A stretch of 64,000 nucleotides of DNA, taken from NCBI GenBank assembly GCA_033063855.1, contig CP093831.1, positions 8,866,001 to 8,930,000 of the forward strand. The letters run 5' to 3'. Of this stretch, positions 35,831 through 49,548 are shown piece by piece. Every line of letters begins with the position of its first letter. Positions within the stretch are counted from its first letter, which is position 1. Position numbers and translations under genes: made by a program. A model generated the notes under the pieces. The model was not told the DNA's origin, ran no database searches, and saw only the letters and a list, made by a program, of their open reading frames with translations. This stretch comes from Smittia aterrima (taxonomy: Eukaryota > Arthropoda > Insecta > Diptera > Chironomidae).

Positions 35831-38800
35831 TTTCCTCTTCTTCTCCCTGCAGGTCGAAATATCTTCTAAGGAACCGATTTTGTCTCGGGATTTATAACGA
35901 TTAAAAATTCTTAGAAATTCTGCAACGACTGTCTCCGTCCGGTATTTTTCCACACCTTAACTCGACGCGACTCGCTTTCAGAATGAACTCAACGAGACTC
36001 GCAATAAAATTAAAGTTCTAAATACTTTAGATCTTGAACACAACGGAACGGCTGTCTCGCTGAAGCCTTTTGTTTGACTCAGTTATGATGTTTTATTTTC
36101 ACTTCTTCGTCGTCTTCCGCTTCTTATATTCTGTGGCTAGTCGATGTCGATGGACGGATCACTTCAAGTCGGTTTGTCTGCGAACGAAAAGAAGATAAAG
36201 AAACAATATTAACGAAACGGCACATTGATGGTAGATGCGAATGGTTAAGAGGGTGAAGAGACTTCAATCAGTTTTGCTCACAAGTCTATACACGAACCAA
36301 CAAGTTAAGTTATTGGTGAAGAGAATAGAAATAAAGTTAAAAGAGCTGGAGCTTCCCCATGAATAAATTGTATTGAAATCATTTCTGGATTATATTACTT
36401 GAACCCTAAACACGTTTAATCTGATTTCGTCCGCTTTGTGTGTCAATAGTTTCAAGTTAACTTTATTGCATATAAAATGAAATTACGCAGTTGCAATCGC
36501 GAGTCGCGGTTGTCTGCTATATGAGAATATAAACACGTCGAAAACAACTTTTATTTACTTCTCTTTCTAGAAAACGAAACGACGCGAGATTAGCGAGTGG
36601 AGGCTCGCAAATATCAAACGCGAAAACGCGGAAAAGAATCATCTTCACATTTCGACGTTGGTGACTAATGGGAAAGAGTGAACTCTTTAATTTTACGAGT
36701 CCACATCTTTTTCTACAATCTTCGCGTTTATTGCTTGATTCATCATTCAACGAACTGCATTTTATTTGTTTGTTTAACAAGAAGAGATGGAAGAGCAAAT
36801 ATTTGCGCAATTAATCTTCCTGTTGCTTGATGATTTACAGCTGAGAGTGTCTCTGGCTACAGCTTCAGCTCTCAATTATTGCAATTTGTTGGGCATGGAC
36901 ATGGATTCGTTAAATGTCATTCACATTTCGAGCGTTTGTTTCGCAATCTTGGAAACTATAAAATGCCAGGAAAGTTTTACTCGTGTTCACGATCCATCAG
37001 TTCGACGGCTTGGAAAATTGTTTGCTAGCTTTTCTCCCGCTCCACTCTAAGCAGGTCACTCAACTCAATCAACGAAGCAAACGAAAATCATCCCACAAAG
37101 AAGCGGCCGCATAACTGTTTATTCTTTGCGTCAACAACGTCTCATGAGTGTCCAAAGCAAACTGATTCATCCAAACTTTAATTATCTATTCGACTCCCCT
37201 TGAAATCATTTCGTTAGTGTCAGCAGTGAGAGCAACAAACAGCGGAAAATTCGCCTTTAGGTCACTGACCTTTTTATGTTTATAAAACTCGATTCGATGA
37301 TGTTTTTCTTCTTTTTCTCTTGCTTTTCTGCTAAGAAAGCTCACGAAGACAGAAATGCACGTGTTGGTTAATACAATAGAACCGAAGTCTCAAGAAATCT
37401 TTCTCAGAAAATGTCAGAACAATAAAGAAATTCTTGAGGAGTTTCTTATCGATTCTCAGTTTTCGCAAAAACTTTTTGTTTTAAGAAACAACGGAGAAAC
37501 TTTTGCGGAAAGTGAGTCGTAAGACGAAGCATTGAATTTCAATAAACAAACTCACATGTGCTCACTGTTTATTGCGCTGAGGCTTTTGACAGTTTCGCTT
37601 GCACAATTTTCTTCTGGTTTCAGAATTTTGCACACTGACGATGTCGAGCGTGTCTTGTTGGTAGTTTCGATGACTTTGCGTGATAAATATTCATGAGATA
37701 GCGAGCAAGAGAGAAGTTGATGGAAGTTTGTTTCGTGACTGGAGCCCTTGCAGCTCTTGGCGATCGCTCGAAATGCTCCAAAAACAGTCCGACAAGTTTC
37801 AATGAACTTTCGACGTCATCGAGTCAACGTTACGTTATTCAATTTATTTAATCAGATTATTTTAATCACACTTTCCGACTCAAACTCGTTGCCCTCGTTT
37901 CATCTGCTGTTTCGTAAATTTGAAGCTAATACCTTTTTTTTTCGATAAGCGGCTGCCTCAATTTGAAGCGTCGGAGCGAGAACTTTTCACACAACTGCAG
38001 TGCAAGGCAAAAAGGAAAACTTTAAACGCCAACAACTTCGGAACCACTGCTTGGAACTTTTTCTCGCTTCAGCTCATTTTCCTAGTTTTCTGTTGCAACC
38101 GAAAGAATATTTAATTCTGTGTGATAGTGTCGGAGCAAGCGAGTGAGAGCGCGCAACGCGACTCCGAACATGAAAGAACATGGCACGAATGCATTTCATC
38201 TACTTTGCTATTTCTCAGAGTTTGTGCATGGAACAAAGAACCCAAGCGAAGGGAATCATCGAAAAGCCATGTGCAGTAGTTTGTTTGAGCACATAACGAG
38301 TTTTTTTTTTATTTATTTTATTTCAATGACTGCTCTATTTATTTTCTTCCCTTTACGCTAAGCTCTCGACCCGAAGCGCAACAAAGAACGAAGTGGAGTG
38401 GTTCGAAGCTGATATATAGGTGAAGTGGGATGTCTTCACACGAACGAAGAAAGTGTCTCCGGCTGCCGGATCTGAAACGAAACTTTCCAAATGATATCTC
38501 CGAAACGAAAGCTTTTGACCTCGCGAAATGTTGTTGATCTTTAGTTACGATTTCATCTGAAGACACGAAAAAAAAGAAGAATCCGCTTTTTTGCGGCCAG
38601 CAGCGAAAGAAGGCAGCCGAACGAGTTCGATTTAATTCTTTTCGCTGTTTGGCTTTTGTATTCTGATCATGGCAGAACGAAAAACAATTCACAAAGGAAT
38701 CGTAGATCAAGCGATTTAGAATCCCTGGTGTGTCTAGCTTAGACCTAATCCTTTCATTTCGACAGCTTTTCTAAGTCGACATTTGAAAAACGTGTGGAAA

Positions 38801-41751
38801 CACAAAATCTCGATGCGCAATTGAAATTACGTTGGACAAAGCAAGCGCCACACTTAAACTACGCACTAACGAAAAATCTAAATTACTTTTGCCTCGAATT
38901 TCCGCCTTCAAACGAAAAAACATAAATCGCAGTTCACAACATACAAAGAGATTTTGTTAATGGAAAGCATGTCTCAACTGCGCGAATGAATGAGAAAAGA
39001 ATCGAAAGAGAGCGGAATAGAAGAAAAAAACAAAAATTGCCCGAACAGCTGACTTGGCTTGTTTGGGTATGGCGCAGATGATGAAGAGAAAAATCTATAA
39101 CCATGTACACACTAACACATCGAGTCGAGAAATATATTTTGCAACGGATTCAATTAAGCGGAGAGAACAGATGGAGCTTGTGAGGGAGGAGAAAGAGAGA
39201 TAGCGAGATATTAAATGTTCAGGTAAACTGGTCAGATAGCAAAAATAAATTCCCATCGATTTGTTTTTGTTTGGCTTCTGATTTTCTTTCTATTTCGACG
39301 CGGGCACACGCTTTGATATAGAAAACTTCTTCGCATCAAAATATTTATGCAAGTAAGAAGAGGACAATGACAAAATGTGTTTCACGAACACTTGCATCGT
39401 TTGGCAATTTTCGGCAGAAGGAAATTTTTTTCGCAAAGAGAACAGAATCGTGAGGGGGTCATCAGACTCTACCTTCATTGATGAAATAAATATCAAGGCG
39501 AAGGCTCTAGTTGCTTAATCGAGCAAGTTAGTAAATTTTAAATAGAACAACAGGAAAGAAAACTTACTCAGTCGTTTCCGCATCAAATAAAAATTAATTT
39601 TCCTGATCAGACCATTGACCGATTACAGTGTAAGCAAATCATCTGCTGAGTTCAATTATCAGAGACATATTTAGGGCATCAGCGATTTATTTTTCGCATT
39701 CGTTTTTCCGCTTGCGATAAAGTTTTATCAACTTCGTGAGCACTTAACGTTTCTTGATTTACAGTTAAATTTATTTCCCTTAAATATCGTTTCGATTTCG
39801 CGCGCGTCTCGCAAATCTTCTCTTGTTATTGTTTTTTCTTCGTTGTGTTTGTTCGATCACTATCTGCTGAGAACTGCTGCGCATGTATTTCTACAATAAC
39901 AAAGAACATATGAAGCGAGGTGGATTCACATATGATGTCAAGGACGGTGAAAACCTCTGCTTGTCATAATTGATAATTGATTGTAAACTTCAAGATTTAA
40001 TCTTCTCTCTTGAACTATAAACAACGATTGCTTTAGGCATCGTATACCGTTTCGTATTGCGCGAGCTTCGCTTTGCGGTTGTTGTTTAGTTCAAGTTCCC
40101 ACAGCCACGAGCTTCGAAGAAACTTGAAGGAGAAAAGTTTTTGATGAGAAAACATGCTCAGAACAAACCCGCGACTAATTAAGATCAACGCCGTTGTCGA
40201 CATCGTCGTCGAGGCAACGAAACTCTAAAAATATTCACAAATTTTTCTTCGCTTGTCACTTTTGCCTTTTACAAAATCTATAATTGGACGTTTTTTTTTT
40301 TTTATTTTATGAGCCGCAGCAAGCGAGCGATATGCAGCTCGACGATTATGCAATTCATCAGTTAAAAGGGGATCGGCGGTTTGTGTTACTGTCTGACTTC
40401 ATTGTTGATATTGAGATGTGAGTCGACGTTCGTGGAGATTTCGAACTAGATCGAGCCGCTAATTGCAAACGCGATAACAAGCAACAGTAATTGCAGATAA
40501 GACGAATAAGAGAAAATTGAGGGCATTTTCCTGCTGCGAGTTCAAACAAAAGACACGAGCGAAATATTCTTACTTGTTTAGGTCTTATTGATTTATCAGT
40601 AGGCGAGTGAGGTAGAGCGATAAACAATCGACTTGCAGGATTGCCTTCGTGTGTCATCTAAACAAAGAACTTTCATTCAATTACAGTTGTGCAATTACTT
40701 TCAGGAACGAGCGACAAAACCATTTATTTGCCATCGACAATGTTTTATTCATTCGTTTCCAATTAGACTCGAGGCGAAGTAGCTCCAAGAAAGGCCTTTC
40801 GCGCATTTATCTTTACAAGGGGCCATTGCAAGTTACGAGAGAAGCTCCCGTAGAGATTTCGGAACGTGGAGGTCGTCGTTACGTTCAAAGAGCCCTTAAC
40901 TTGATGAATATTTAATTCCACAACGATTGTCAATTCACTTACCTTATCGGGAAAAGCTTGTTCATGCGTTGTCTTCGATGCCTTCTCGCCCAAACATAAA
41001 AGAAGAAGAATTTCCCTTTGAACTTGAAATAAATTGCGTTTTCTTTTTCTTGAGACTCGTGCGCTGTCTTCTAAGATATTTTCATCCAAGGAATCGTTTT
41101 CCTCTTTAGTTTTCTATTGATTCATTCGCACTTCAATTCAAAATCTTCACACACTGATTTGCGTTGTTTATTTGTGATTTCCCAAACAAAACAAAAACAC
41201 TTTTTTCTCGAAAATATATCGGCTCGAAATTTATTGCCTCTCCTTGTGCACTTGTTGACTTTCTTAAACTTCAACGACACAAATTAAGAAGAATTTTTAC
41301 TTTTCTAATTGAATTTTTATGGTGGAGCAAGAACTGCGTTCGACTCGAGCGATTCTTTTCCAAACACTGTTCGACTTCAGAGAAAAATTATTTTATATGA
41401 ACTTTTCGTGTCGGACACGAATGAGCTAACACAATCACATTTACCAACACAAGAATTTAAAATATTTTCGATGTGTGCGTTACCTTTAGCACAAGCGTGA
41501 TGTTCAGCCTGTGGCCTATTCTGTAGTTTTTCATTTAAACTTGATTTTCTAGTGATTATTCTAATCTAGTTACGAGCAGCTCTAAAACACATATTCCAAT
41601 AAATTTACAACTTCTCGTTTTTATCTCAACTCAAAAAAAAATAAAATTATTTTGACTGACCGCAGTCCTAACAACTTAACAAAGAAAAATTCGTTTAGGC
41701 CGGAGTTTAAAGTACCAAAAAAATATTTGCAAAACGAATTGAACTTTCGGC
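35831..41751. other. 5.9-kb gene-free region between divergent YPEL and TCF25
   Basis: This is the longest stretch without a recognisable gene. Scattered open frames (for example 36787-37050, 40649-40915 and 38339-38710) lack splice context and known domains. GA-rich tracts (39180-39215), CG-containing words and a poly-T tract near 40290 are present. A regulatory landscape or a long 5' UTR intron of YPEL is plausible but unproved. Confidence 0.4.
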
Positions 41752-44056
41752 ATGTCGCTAAGAAATATCAAGAAATTGCAGTCGCCAGACTTGTTCAACC
41801 ATACCGATGACTCAGAGGAATCGGAGGCAGGTCCAAGAAAGGCAGCAAACAATTTTGAATTGGTGAGTTACAGAAAATTTGCAAAATCCTGAGAAATGTC
41901 ATTGATTCGTTCGCATGATGAGATTTTGATTGACTTACGGTAATCCCTTGTAATTGAACATGGCAGCGTCAATTCAATTGCGTCATCGGAAGCAATTCTG
42001 TATTTCCAATTCACGAAACATTTCATTGATAAGAAACTTCTTTCTTGTTATTAAAGCTTTCGGTATCGGAACGGGAAGATGACAACGAGACAACTGAAAT
42101 GGAAAACCTTTCTGCTTCAATCAACACAAAGGATTCGAAGAAGAAACGAAAGAATAAGAAGAAACGTCGAGCTTGCGGTTCAAGACAAAAAGTTTCAAGT
42201 GAAGATGTTGATGGTGATAATGATGACGAGATCACTAGAACAGTGAAGTTGGTTGATAAAATGTTTGGAACGAGCTCGAGTCATGTTGAATCACATCCAG
42301 CTATCGACCCTGAACCTATCAACGCAGCTAGAACTTTACTTTCAGTTCAGCATAAAAACCTAAACCCGCAAACTGAGCTGAAGAGAATGTTTGGAAAAGT
42401 TGTTAATCAGGAGCAACAGAAGAAACGTCGTATTGGAAACTTTCGATCAATAAAATCGAATTTCCTAATGACGAATCCAAAAGACTCGTGGCCTCCTGTT
42501 ACACGAACTGGACTTTCGATGACTTTGATTCCTTCACCAGAAACTTCCTCAGGTCCAAAAAACTTGTTGCATTTCACTTTTGAGCATTGTAAGTTGTGAA
42601 CAATTCAGCAAAGTTTCATTATCTCATTAAGATATCTTTCACTTTGCAGCTCAAAGCTATCGTGCAGTTCAGCAAAAGTTTCTTCAATCAGTTGAAAGCA
42701 TCGATTCAAACAACATTGTACGCGTCATAAACATGCAACCATATCACATCGATGTAAGACTTTAAGCTAATGATTTATTGATCAAGTACTTGAAAAAATC
42801 ATTTTCAGGCACTCATTCAATTGTCTGAGCTGTGCAAGATGAGCGAAGATAACTCGATGGCTGCCGAACTGATTGAACACGCTCTGTACGCGTTTGAATA
42901 CGCTTTCCACTCAATGTTTAGTGTTACAAGTGGAATTTGTCGTCTAGATTATCGTCGACAAGAAAATCGTGGTTTCTTCATTGTTCTCTTCAAACATGCT
43001 CAATTTCTTGCGGCTCGTGCATGCCCTCGTACAGCCCTCGAATTGTCAAAACTCATCCTGTCTTTAGATCCTGACAACGATCCACTTGCAATCATTCTTC
43101 TTATTGATTTCTACGCTCTACGTTCGAAACAATATGACTTCTTGATTCAACTCTATACAGAATGGGAAACAAGTCACAACTTATCGCTCCTTCCGAACAT
43201 GGCGTACTCATATGCGCTCGCTCTTTATCAAGCGAACCGAATGGAAGAATCGGATGCCGCGATTCAAAAAGCATTGTCGATGTTCCCCGGTGTTCTCAAA
43301 CTTATTCTCGATGAACTTTCAATCCAAGCTGATTCGAGAGTGTCATCACATAAATATTTTGGACCAGGCGCTTTTAGTAGCAGTCCTCTGGCACTTCAAC
43401 AATTGATGCAGCTTTACATTACACGATGTAAAATCGTTTGGTCAGGAGACAATGAGATTCTGATGTGGCTTGAAAGAAATGTACACGTTGTGTTAGATCG
43501 TGTTGATAAGAAAGACGAATTTATCAGCGAATGTGTAGCAAAGCGAAGCTCGCGCTATCCTCATCCACCCCGCAACATTCTTCGTCATGTAATCCTATCA
43601 GAGTTCAAAGAGAAAGTTCCCATTGCAGATTTCCTCAAAAAAGATACCGATCCCATCGTTCACTTCGATCCACTTCCACCTCTTGATTCGATGAACATCT
43701 ACGAAAAACCGAAATCATCAGGAAGCATTACTGAACTGACACGATCTGTCAATGGGCTTCAATTATTCGTTCAATCACTTCTTCCAAGTTTCAACCTCAA
43801 TCCTCAACATCAAGACGTTGCACAAGCTATGGTTCAAGCAGCTCAACTCGATGAAGCTGCTGGTGGAGTTGACGTAGCTGCTGGTGACAATCCTGAGAAT
43901 GTTCCTTTAGCTGAGCTAAGACAGTCGCTTAACTCTATTGTCGATGCTATGCGAGATTTCTTATCCGACATTCGCGTCATGGAGAGAAATCCTAACGAAG
44001 ACGGCGAAGATGAAGACAGCACGACTGGAGAAGAAGATGACAACGAGTTGACATAA
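41752..44056 (+). CDS. TCF25: TCF25/NULP1 (Rqc1-like)
   Basis: Exons 41752-41862, 42057-42588, 42650-42753 and 42809-44056 join in frame to about 664 residues. The acidic N-terminus is followed by a strong nuclear-localisation-like KKKRKNKKKRR at about 65-75. The TCF25 region proper includes WPPVTRTGLSM, FTFEHSQSYR, YHIDALIQLSEL and a helical repeat with LYQANRMEESDAAIQKAL. A very acidic tail ends the protein. Yeast Rqc1 and TCF25 act in the ribosome-associated quality-control complex with Listerin; TCF25 was also described as a transcription factor. The match covers the full length. Confidence 0.95.
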
Positions 44057-44732
44057 GCAAACACATTCGGTTCAATCCAAGCAAAATTATTAATTCAAAA
44101 TTGATGTTAACTGTCTTTGATATTAAAGTCGATAGTTTGATCATTGATTTCATCTCTCTTTATTCAATTAAACTTTCCGAAAAAGAAAAAACAAAGTCTG
44201 AGGCGAAAGAAAAGATTTTCAAGTGTTCGGAAGCTTTGAATGTGTTGTTCCAGTCATGAAAAACTTTTTTTTATGTAAAAAATAATTCGCTTAAAATTTA
44301 ATTTAAAGAAAAATGCATAGATTGTGTTAGACGATGTTTTCATCAAATGCCGCAGTTCTGATCAAAATAAGAATTACAAGTGGTTCGTTATCTGCTGATA
44401 ACAATCATGAATTACATTCAAATGAGACAACGTTCCACGAAATTCTTATAAGAACGACCTTGCGAAGACTGAATACAGAAAAGTTGTTTGATTAAAACGA
44501 TTGAATGAAATAATAAAGCAAAAGAAAATACTAGTTTTGATGATAAGAATTAATTCCTACGCGAATCGAAGAGTTGAAACTTTAGTTTACTCGCTGATAA
44601 GTTTGAACAATTTGCAAAAGCTGTTCGTCGCTACTTTCCCTTAAGAAAAATTTCATCTAAAATGCACGGGCAGAATGAAAGTCGAAGATGGTGAGCTGTA
44701 GGAATGTGTGATGCTTAATCCATGCCGAGAGC
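44057..44732. other. TCF25/Arp3 tail-to-tail spacer
   Basis: The 676 bases are AT-rich 3' UTR and spacer with no coding frame of interest. Confidence 0.5.
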
Positions 44733-46317
44733 TTATGTCATGCAGCCGAAAACCGCGTTGTATCTGCAAATCTGAGGGCCATATTCTTCGTATTCAGCCT
44801 TTGTATGACAAACTTGATAAAATTCAGGCTAAAAGAAAATGTTTTGTTTAATAAATTATACAGGAGACAGCGATAGAAGATTCTCACCGTTGAAGCCAAC
44901 ATTGAGCCGCCGAACCAAACAGCATATCGTTGCATGTGATGCGAAATCACTTGAACGTCAATTGGTTTTGGCTGAAAGAAATTTTGTTCGATATCAATCA
45001 TTCTCATTAAACGAATTTCAATGATGCTCACCTTAATTCTTCCCTCACTCAAATTCTCACTTATTCTCAGTCGTCCATCAACCGAACGCTTTACGTCTCG
45101 TTGCAAGCGTCTTCCGAAATCTCTGAACATTGTTGATCCTCCACTCAAAACGATGTTGTTATAAAGTGGACGACGAACGTCGATTGGACAGTTCTGGATC
45201 ACATTATCTACGATCTCACTGATTGGAGTTGTGAAATCAGGATTGGAGAACTCGGGATGGAAGAAGATTTCCGGTCCTAAGAATCTTTCATAACCAACAT
45301 CAACGTTGAATGGTTGCTTTGTGACGCTGTTGACTCCATCATAAGTGCGAACCCATTTTGATGGCTCAGAGTCGTATTTTGCAAATTCCTTTGCGATATC
45401 GGGACAAATGTAAGAAAATCTTTCTTTGATTGCTTTGGCAGTTTCCAGACTTTGTTCCGGTGGAATGCCCACCTCGCGTTCTCGTAACAAACTCTGAATG
45501 AATGAGGTAATGTTTCGTCCGGCAATGGGAATATGTTTAATACACGAACCGATGACGTAGCCTTCAGCCTAAAAATTAAAATGTTTTGACTTAAGAAATA
45601 TATTTCGAATGAAGAACTTACCACGGGAATGACATGAGTAACACCATCTCCACTGTCAATGACGACTCCTGTCAATGTTCGTTCCTCGACGGGTCTTGAA
45701 GCCCAACTGGCGGCAAGAGCAAGTACAGCTTGAACAGCGATATAAAGACCGGGGACATTAAATGTTTCGAACATAATCTCGGCCGTATATTCGCGGTTCT
45801 CTGGAGTATTGAGCGGAGGCTCCGTTAGCAGGAAGTGATGGTCACCAGGCTCGGCACGGAGATACTTGAAAATGCATTGTTCCAAGAATCGTTCCATTAA
45901 ATCCCAATCTTCAACAATTCCATGACGAACGGGGTACTGAAAGACGACGAGATAAAAACTTTTGCAACGTTGCTGATAAGAGAAAAACTCACTTTGACGG
46001 AATAGCCAGACGCATCGAATGCCTCATCGCCTATGAAGAAATCTAAATCTTCGACGCCTTTTGTCACTCGACGAGAATTTTGATCTCCAACTCTAGCACT
46101 CTCTTTGATCGCAATTGCCGATGGAAAGATAAACTGTGGATCCTTGTTGGATGCATACCCAAGTTTCGTGTATCTAATTGAAGGATTTTTTTATGCAATG
46201 AGTCATTTTTTTCTTCTCTCAAGACCGGGTTGGTCTTTTCTTTTCGAATTCTCGATGAGAAATCGGTAATTACCCAGTTCCAACGTCAATTACGCAAGCT
46301 GGAAGCCTTCCTGTCAT
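44733..46317 (-). CDS. Arp3: actin-related protein 3 (Arp2/3 complex)
   Basis: Exons 46274-46317, 45993-46173, 45622-45936, 45032-45568, 44888-44971 and 44733-44828 join in frame to exactly 418 residues, the length of human ARP3. The actin fold is clear: PACVIDVGTGYTKLGYA, LTEPPLNTPENREYTAEIMF, VVIDSGDGVTHVIPV, NNIVLSGGSTMFRDF and the C-terminal YAVWFGGSMLAS. Arp3 is one of the two actin-related subunits that form the nucleus for branched filaments. The gene is divergent from PA2G4 over 254 bases. Confidence 0.98.
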
Positions 46318-46571
46318 CGCTTAGAATATTTAAAAGCCTATTGCACGCTTATTGATGGAGTTATGAATAATTGTTTTCAATTTTGAAGTTTTCTTCACAC
46401 CTTGAACCGTTTCAGAATCAGAGTTGTAGAAAATACATTCGTCTTGCTTAGAAGCGCTTACCGATTGGATGATTTCAAAGCGAAAAATATTTCAGACGTT
46501 TTCAATTTAATCATAATTTTCCCAAGAAACGAAGAGTTGAAACAAGAAATTCATTTATAACTGTTAGAAAG

Positions 46572-49163
46572 ATGGCAGATGACAAGGAAGTGCAAGAACA
46601 GACCATCGCCGAAGACGCGGTGCTCAAGAAATACAAGGAAGCTGGAGAGATCACAAATAGTTGAGTAGAAAGCCGAAAATTTATTTTGCCAAAAAATTCC
46701 ACGCGTCAAGCAACAAATTAATTATTCGTGTTTTCATCAATCGCTATGTTTCGATGTCGCGAAGAAAGCCACAAAAAAGGTTGATTAAGAAAAAGGTTAT
46801 CAGTCAATTCGCAAAGCTTAAGTCATTCAACTTTCTCTCACTTTCAAGAAAGAAATTTAAAATCTTTGGAATAACCTCAATCAAGTTTCAATTGTGTTTT
46901 TGAAGATTGATTAAGGCGCGATTTCCTTTTATGACGCATCTTTCTAACTAACGCCGAATGAAATTTATTTAAACTTGAAAAACTTTTTGTGAAAATTGTT
47001 TAATTAACAAAAAAATACATTTCATTTCTCAGGAGTCTTGAAGCAGCTGATTAACGCAGTCAAACCCGGAGCTTCCGTCAAAGCTCTTTGCGAGAGAGGA
47101 GATCGTCTCCTTACAAACGAATGCGACAACGTAAGTGGAATTAGTCAAACCTTTCTAAAGTTCTTTAGGGTCTTGATAGCTCGGTTGTTAGGAAAATATT
47201 TCATGAAAAATCTTAGGATCACTGGTTCGAATCCAGCCAAAGAATTTCCGTAAAATTTTATTCAAGGAGCTTTGTGTTCGATGATTAAAATCTATGAAGA
47301 GCCAAATTCACTAGATAGTATTTGAGATTTTCTAAGGAAAATTGCTGATGATAACAATGATATATGAGAACACACAAAAACAACTTTTTGTCATCAATTT
47401 TACTGCTGGACCAATCAAAACTTTCTCTTTCTGTTTTTCATAGAAATACAAAGATGACAAGGAGATGAAGAAAGGCATTGCCTTCCCAACTTGTCTCTCG
47501 GTCAATAACTGCATTTGCCACTTTTCACCATCAAAGAATGATCCGGACTATGTGCTTAAGGAAGACGATGTCGTTAAAATTGATTTGGGCGCACACATCG
47601 ATGGCTTTATCACGGTTGTCGCTTACACGTTAGTTGTTGGCGCTACGCTGGAAAAGAAAGTCAAGGGCCGAAAGGCTGATGTAATTTTGGCTGCCTACAA
47701 CGCCGCTCAGGCTACTTTACGCTTAGTTAAACCTGGAAAAGGAAACTATGGAGTTACAGAAGCTGTTCAAAAGGTCGCAGACGCTTTCAAGTGCAAGCCT
47801 ATCGAAGGCATGTTAAGTCATCAATTGAAGCAATTTAAAATCGATGGCGAGAAGACTATCATTCAAAATCCAACTGCTGCGCAAAAGAAGGAACACGAGA
47901 AAGTGGACTTCGAGAATTACGAGGTTTATGCAATGGACGTTTTGGTTTCAAGCGGTGAAGGATCAGGAAGAGAACTCGACACGAAGGTTTCCATCTACAA
48001 AAAGACCGAAGTGAACTATTTGCTTAAATTAAAAGCATCAAAAGCTTTCTATGGAGAGGTGAGTTAGCCAACATCAAATGTCTATGAAGAACGACGGCAA
48101 CGGTCTAATGACTGATTTGCAGTCGAAAATATTATTTAAAGGTCACGGGTTCGAACCCGTGGCAGTGCCCAATGATTAAAACACACGCCTTGAGGAGTTG
48201 TCTCTAAGGTCGGACGCTGAGTAATTTTTCTTAAATGCTTCATTTGTTTCACTTTGAGATTGAAAGAAGGATTGAGTTGATTTTGGAATTTTCTTTCGAG
48301 GAGATTTCAGGAGCTCCTTTCTCTAACTTTCAATCTTGTTAAAAGATTCTAATGAAATCTTAAGTAGAATTTCTCGGAAGAAGATTGATAAAGGATGACT
48401 CCAGTGAGTAGTAAGATTATGAGAGCTGAGGGCACAATCAAATAATACTTTTTTAGACAAAATCTTTGTAAAATTGAAAGTAATTCAATTTTTTCTTTTT
48501 GTGAAACCACAGGTCAAGAAAAAGTATCAAAACATGCCATTCAATTTGAGAAACTTCGAAGAAGAAGCTAAAGCTAAGATGGGAGTTGTTGAATGCGTTT
48601 CTCACAAACTGATTGAACCGTTCCAGGTCCTTTACGAGAAGAATTGTAAGTTATTGTCTAATCATTTTAAAATAAGCAAGGAAAATTCCGCGATTTTGTC
48701 GCTTTATGTGGAAATCGTGTCCAGACACTTTGCAATATCAATTAAGAAAAGATTTGAACTCAAAAGTAATTTTAACTTTTGTGATTTCAAATTCAATTTG
48801 ATTCAGCTTCGGTTGGATCGAATTTCTTCTCTTACAACTAAACCTAGCTAAACATGAACACATTCTAATAATTTTATTCTTCTTTTAGCTGAATTCGTCG
48901 CTCAATTTAAAAGCACCCTACTCTTACTCCCCAATGGAACTGTTTTGGCTACTGGAATCCCTGTCGATCTTAATCTTTACGAGAGTGAATATTCCGTGAA
49001 AGACGAAGAGCTTGTAAAGCTGCTAGCTGAAGCCCCCAACCTCGTAACTGGCGCTGCTACTTCCTCATCATCGAAGAACAAAAAGAAGAAGAAGAAGCCT
49101 GCAGCCGCTGCTGGCGACAAAGAGAACGAAACCGAGACAGCAGCTGCTGAGAAAAAAGAATAA
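46572..49163 (+). CDS. PA2G4: PA2G4/EBP1 (peptidase M24-like, non-catalytic)
   Basis: Exons 46572-46659, 47033-47130, 47444-48058, 48513-48645 and 48889-49163 join in frame to 402 residues. The family start QEQTIAEDAVLKKYK is present, followed by KKGIAFPTCLSVNNCICHFSP, DVVKIDLGAHIDGF, EGMLSHQLKQFKIDGEK and MGVVECVSHKLIEPF. The tail KNKKKKKKP is the expected basic nucleolar and RNA-binding end. EBP1 has the methionine-aminopeptidase fold without catalysis and binds ribosomes at the tunnel exit. The first intron uses a rare GTTGAG donor. Introns 2 and 4 each contain a tRNA-like element. Confidence 0.96.
47171..47240 (+). repeat. tRNA-derived element, copy 1 (PA2G4 intron 2)
   Basis: An A-box-like TAGCTCGGTTGTTAGG at 47177-47192 is followed 47 bases later by a B box (GGTTCGAATCC, 47224-47234) in a T-arm-like CTGG/CCAG stem. 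No matching acceptor stem or proper anticodon arm is found, so this is not a functional tRNA. It resembles a SINE head or tRNA pseudogene. Confidence 0.5.
48090..48170 (+). repeat. tRNA-derived element, copy 2 (PA2G4 intron 4)
   Basis: A Leu-tRNA-like A-box region (GGCAACGGTCTAA) is followed by a perfect T-arm hairpin with B box GGTTCGAACCC (48148-48158). It shares a GAAAATATT word with copy 1 at the same relative place. The acceptor stem is missing. Confidence 0.5.
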
Positions 49164-49548
49164 CTTGGACCTGACTGCATGGATTCTTAATTTTTCTTCA
49201 ATAACACACGCCACAAAAATTAGTTTTCGATAACAATGGATCCTCGGACCAGCAAATTGTTTAAAGATCGACCATCTCTTGAAGAGATCCTGTAAATCAT
49301 CCCAATTTTTTTTACATTTTCTTTTACCACCCAGTCGAAATCATCGCTGGACTCTTTCTCGTCCCTGACATTTGAAATCAATTAATGAATTTGAATTTGT
49401 AAAGTATTAAAAAGAAATCACTCAATAAGAATAAAAAGCGATTGAAGATTCTCTGTTTATACTTTCAAGCAAACACGAAGGAATTTTTATTTGACATCCA
49501 TTACAAGCAGTAAGTTACAACAGCACTCGAGGAGAGGGTGAATACGAT
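49164..49548. other. PA2G4/MIC13 tail-to-tail spacer
   Basis: The 385 bases hold the PA2G4 3' UTR with an AATAAA near 49430. No gene is seen. Confidence 0.5.

Noticed and set aside
35831..35953. N-terminal extension of the YPEL frame
   Set aside because: Family members begin MVK directly before the KTFQAYLP block, so the shorter start is preferred, though the frame is open.
36787..37050. 87-residue plus-strand open frame in the gene-free region
   Set aside because: No splice context, no recognisable domain and no promoter-like signal. Chance frames of this size are expected in 5.9 kb.
40649..41089. Overlapping open frames on both strands near 40.6-41.1 kb
   Set aside because: They overlap each other, have mixed composition and lack motifs, so I cannot support either as a gene.
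47171..48170. Functional tRNA genes in PA2G4 introns
   Set aside because: T-arm and box elements are present, but acceptor stems and normal anticodon arms are missing.
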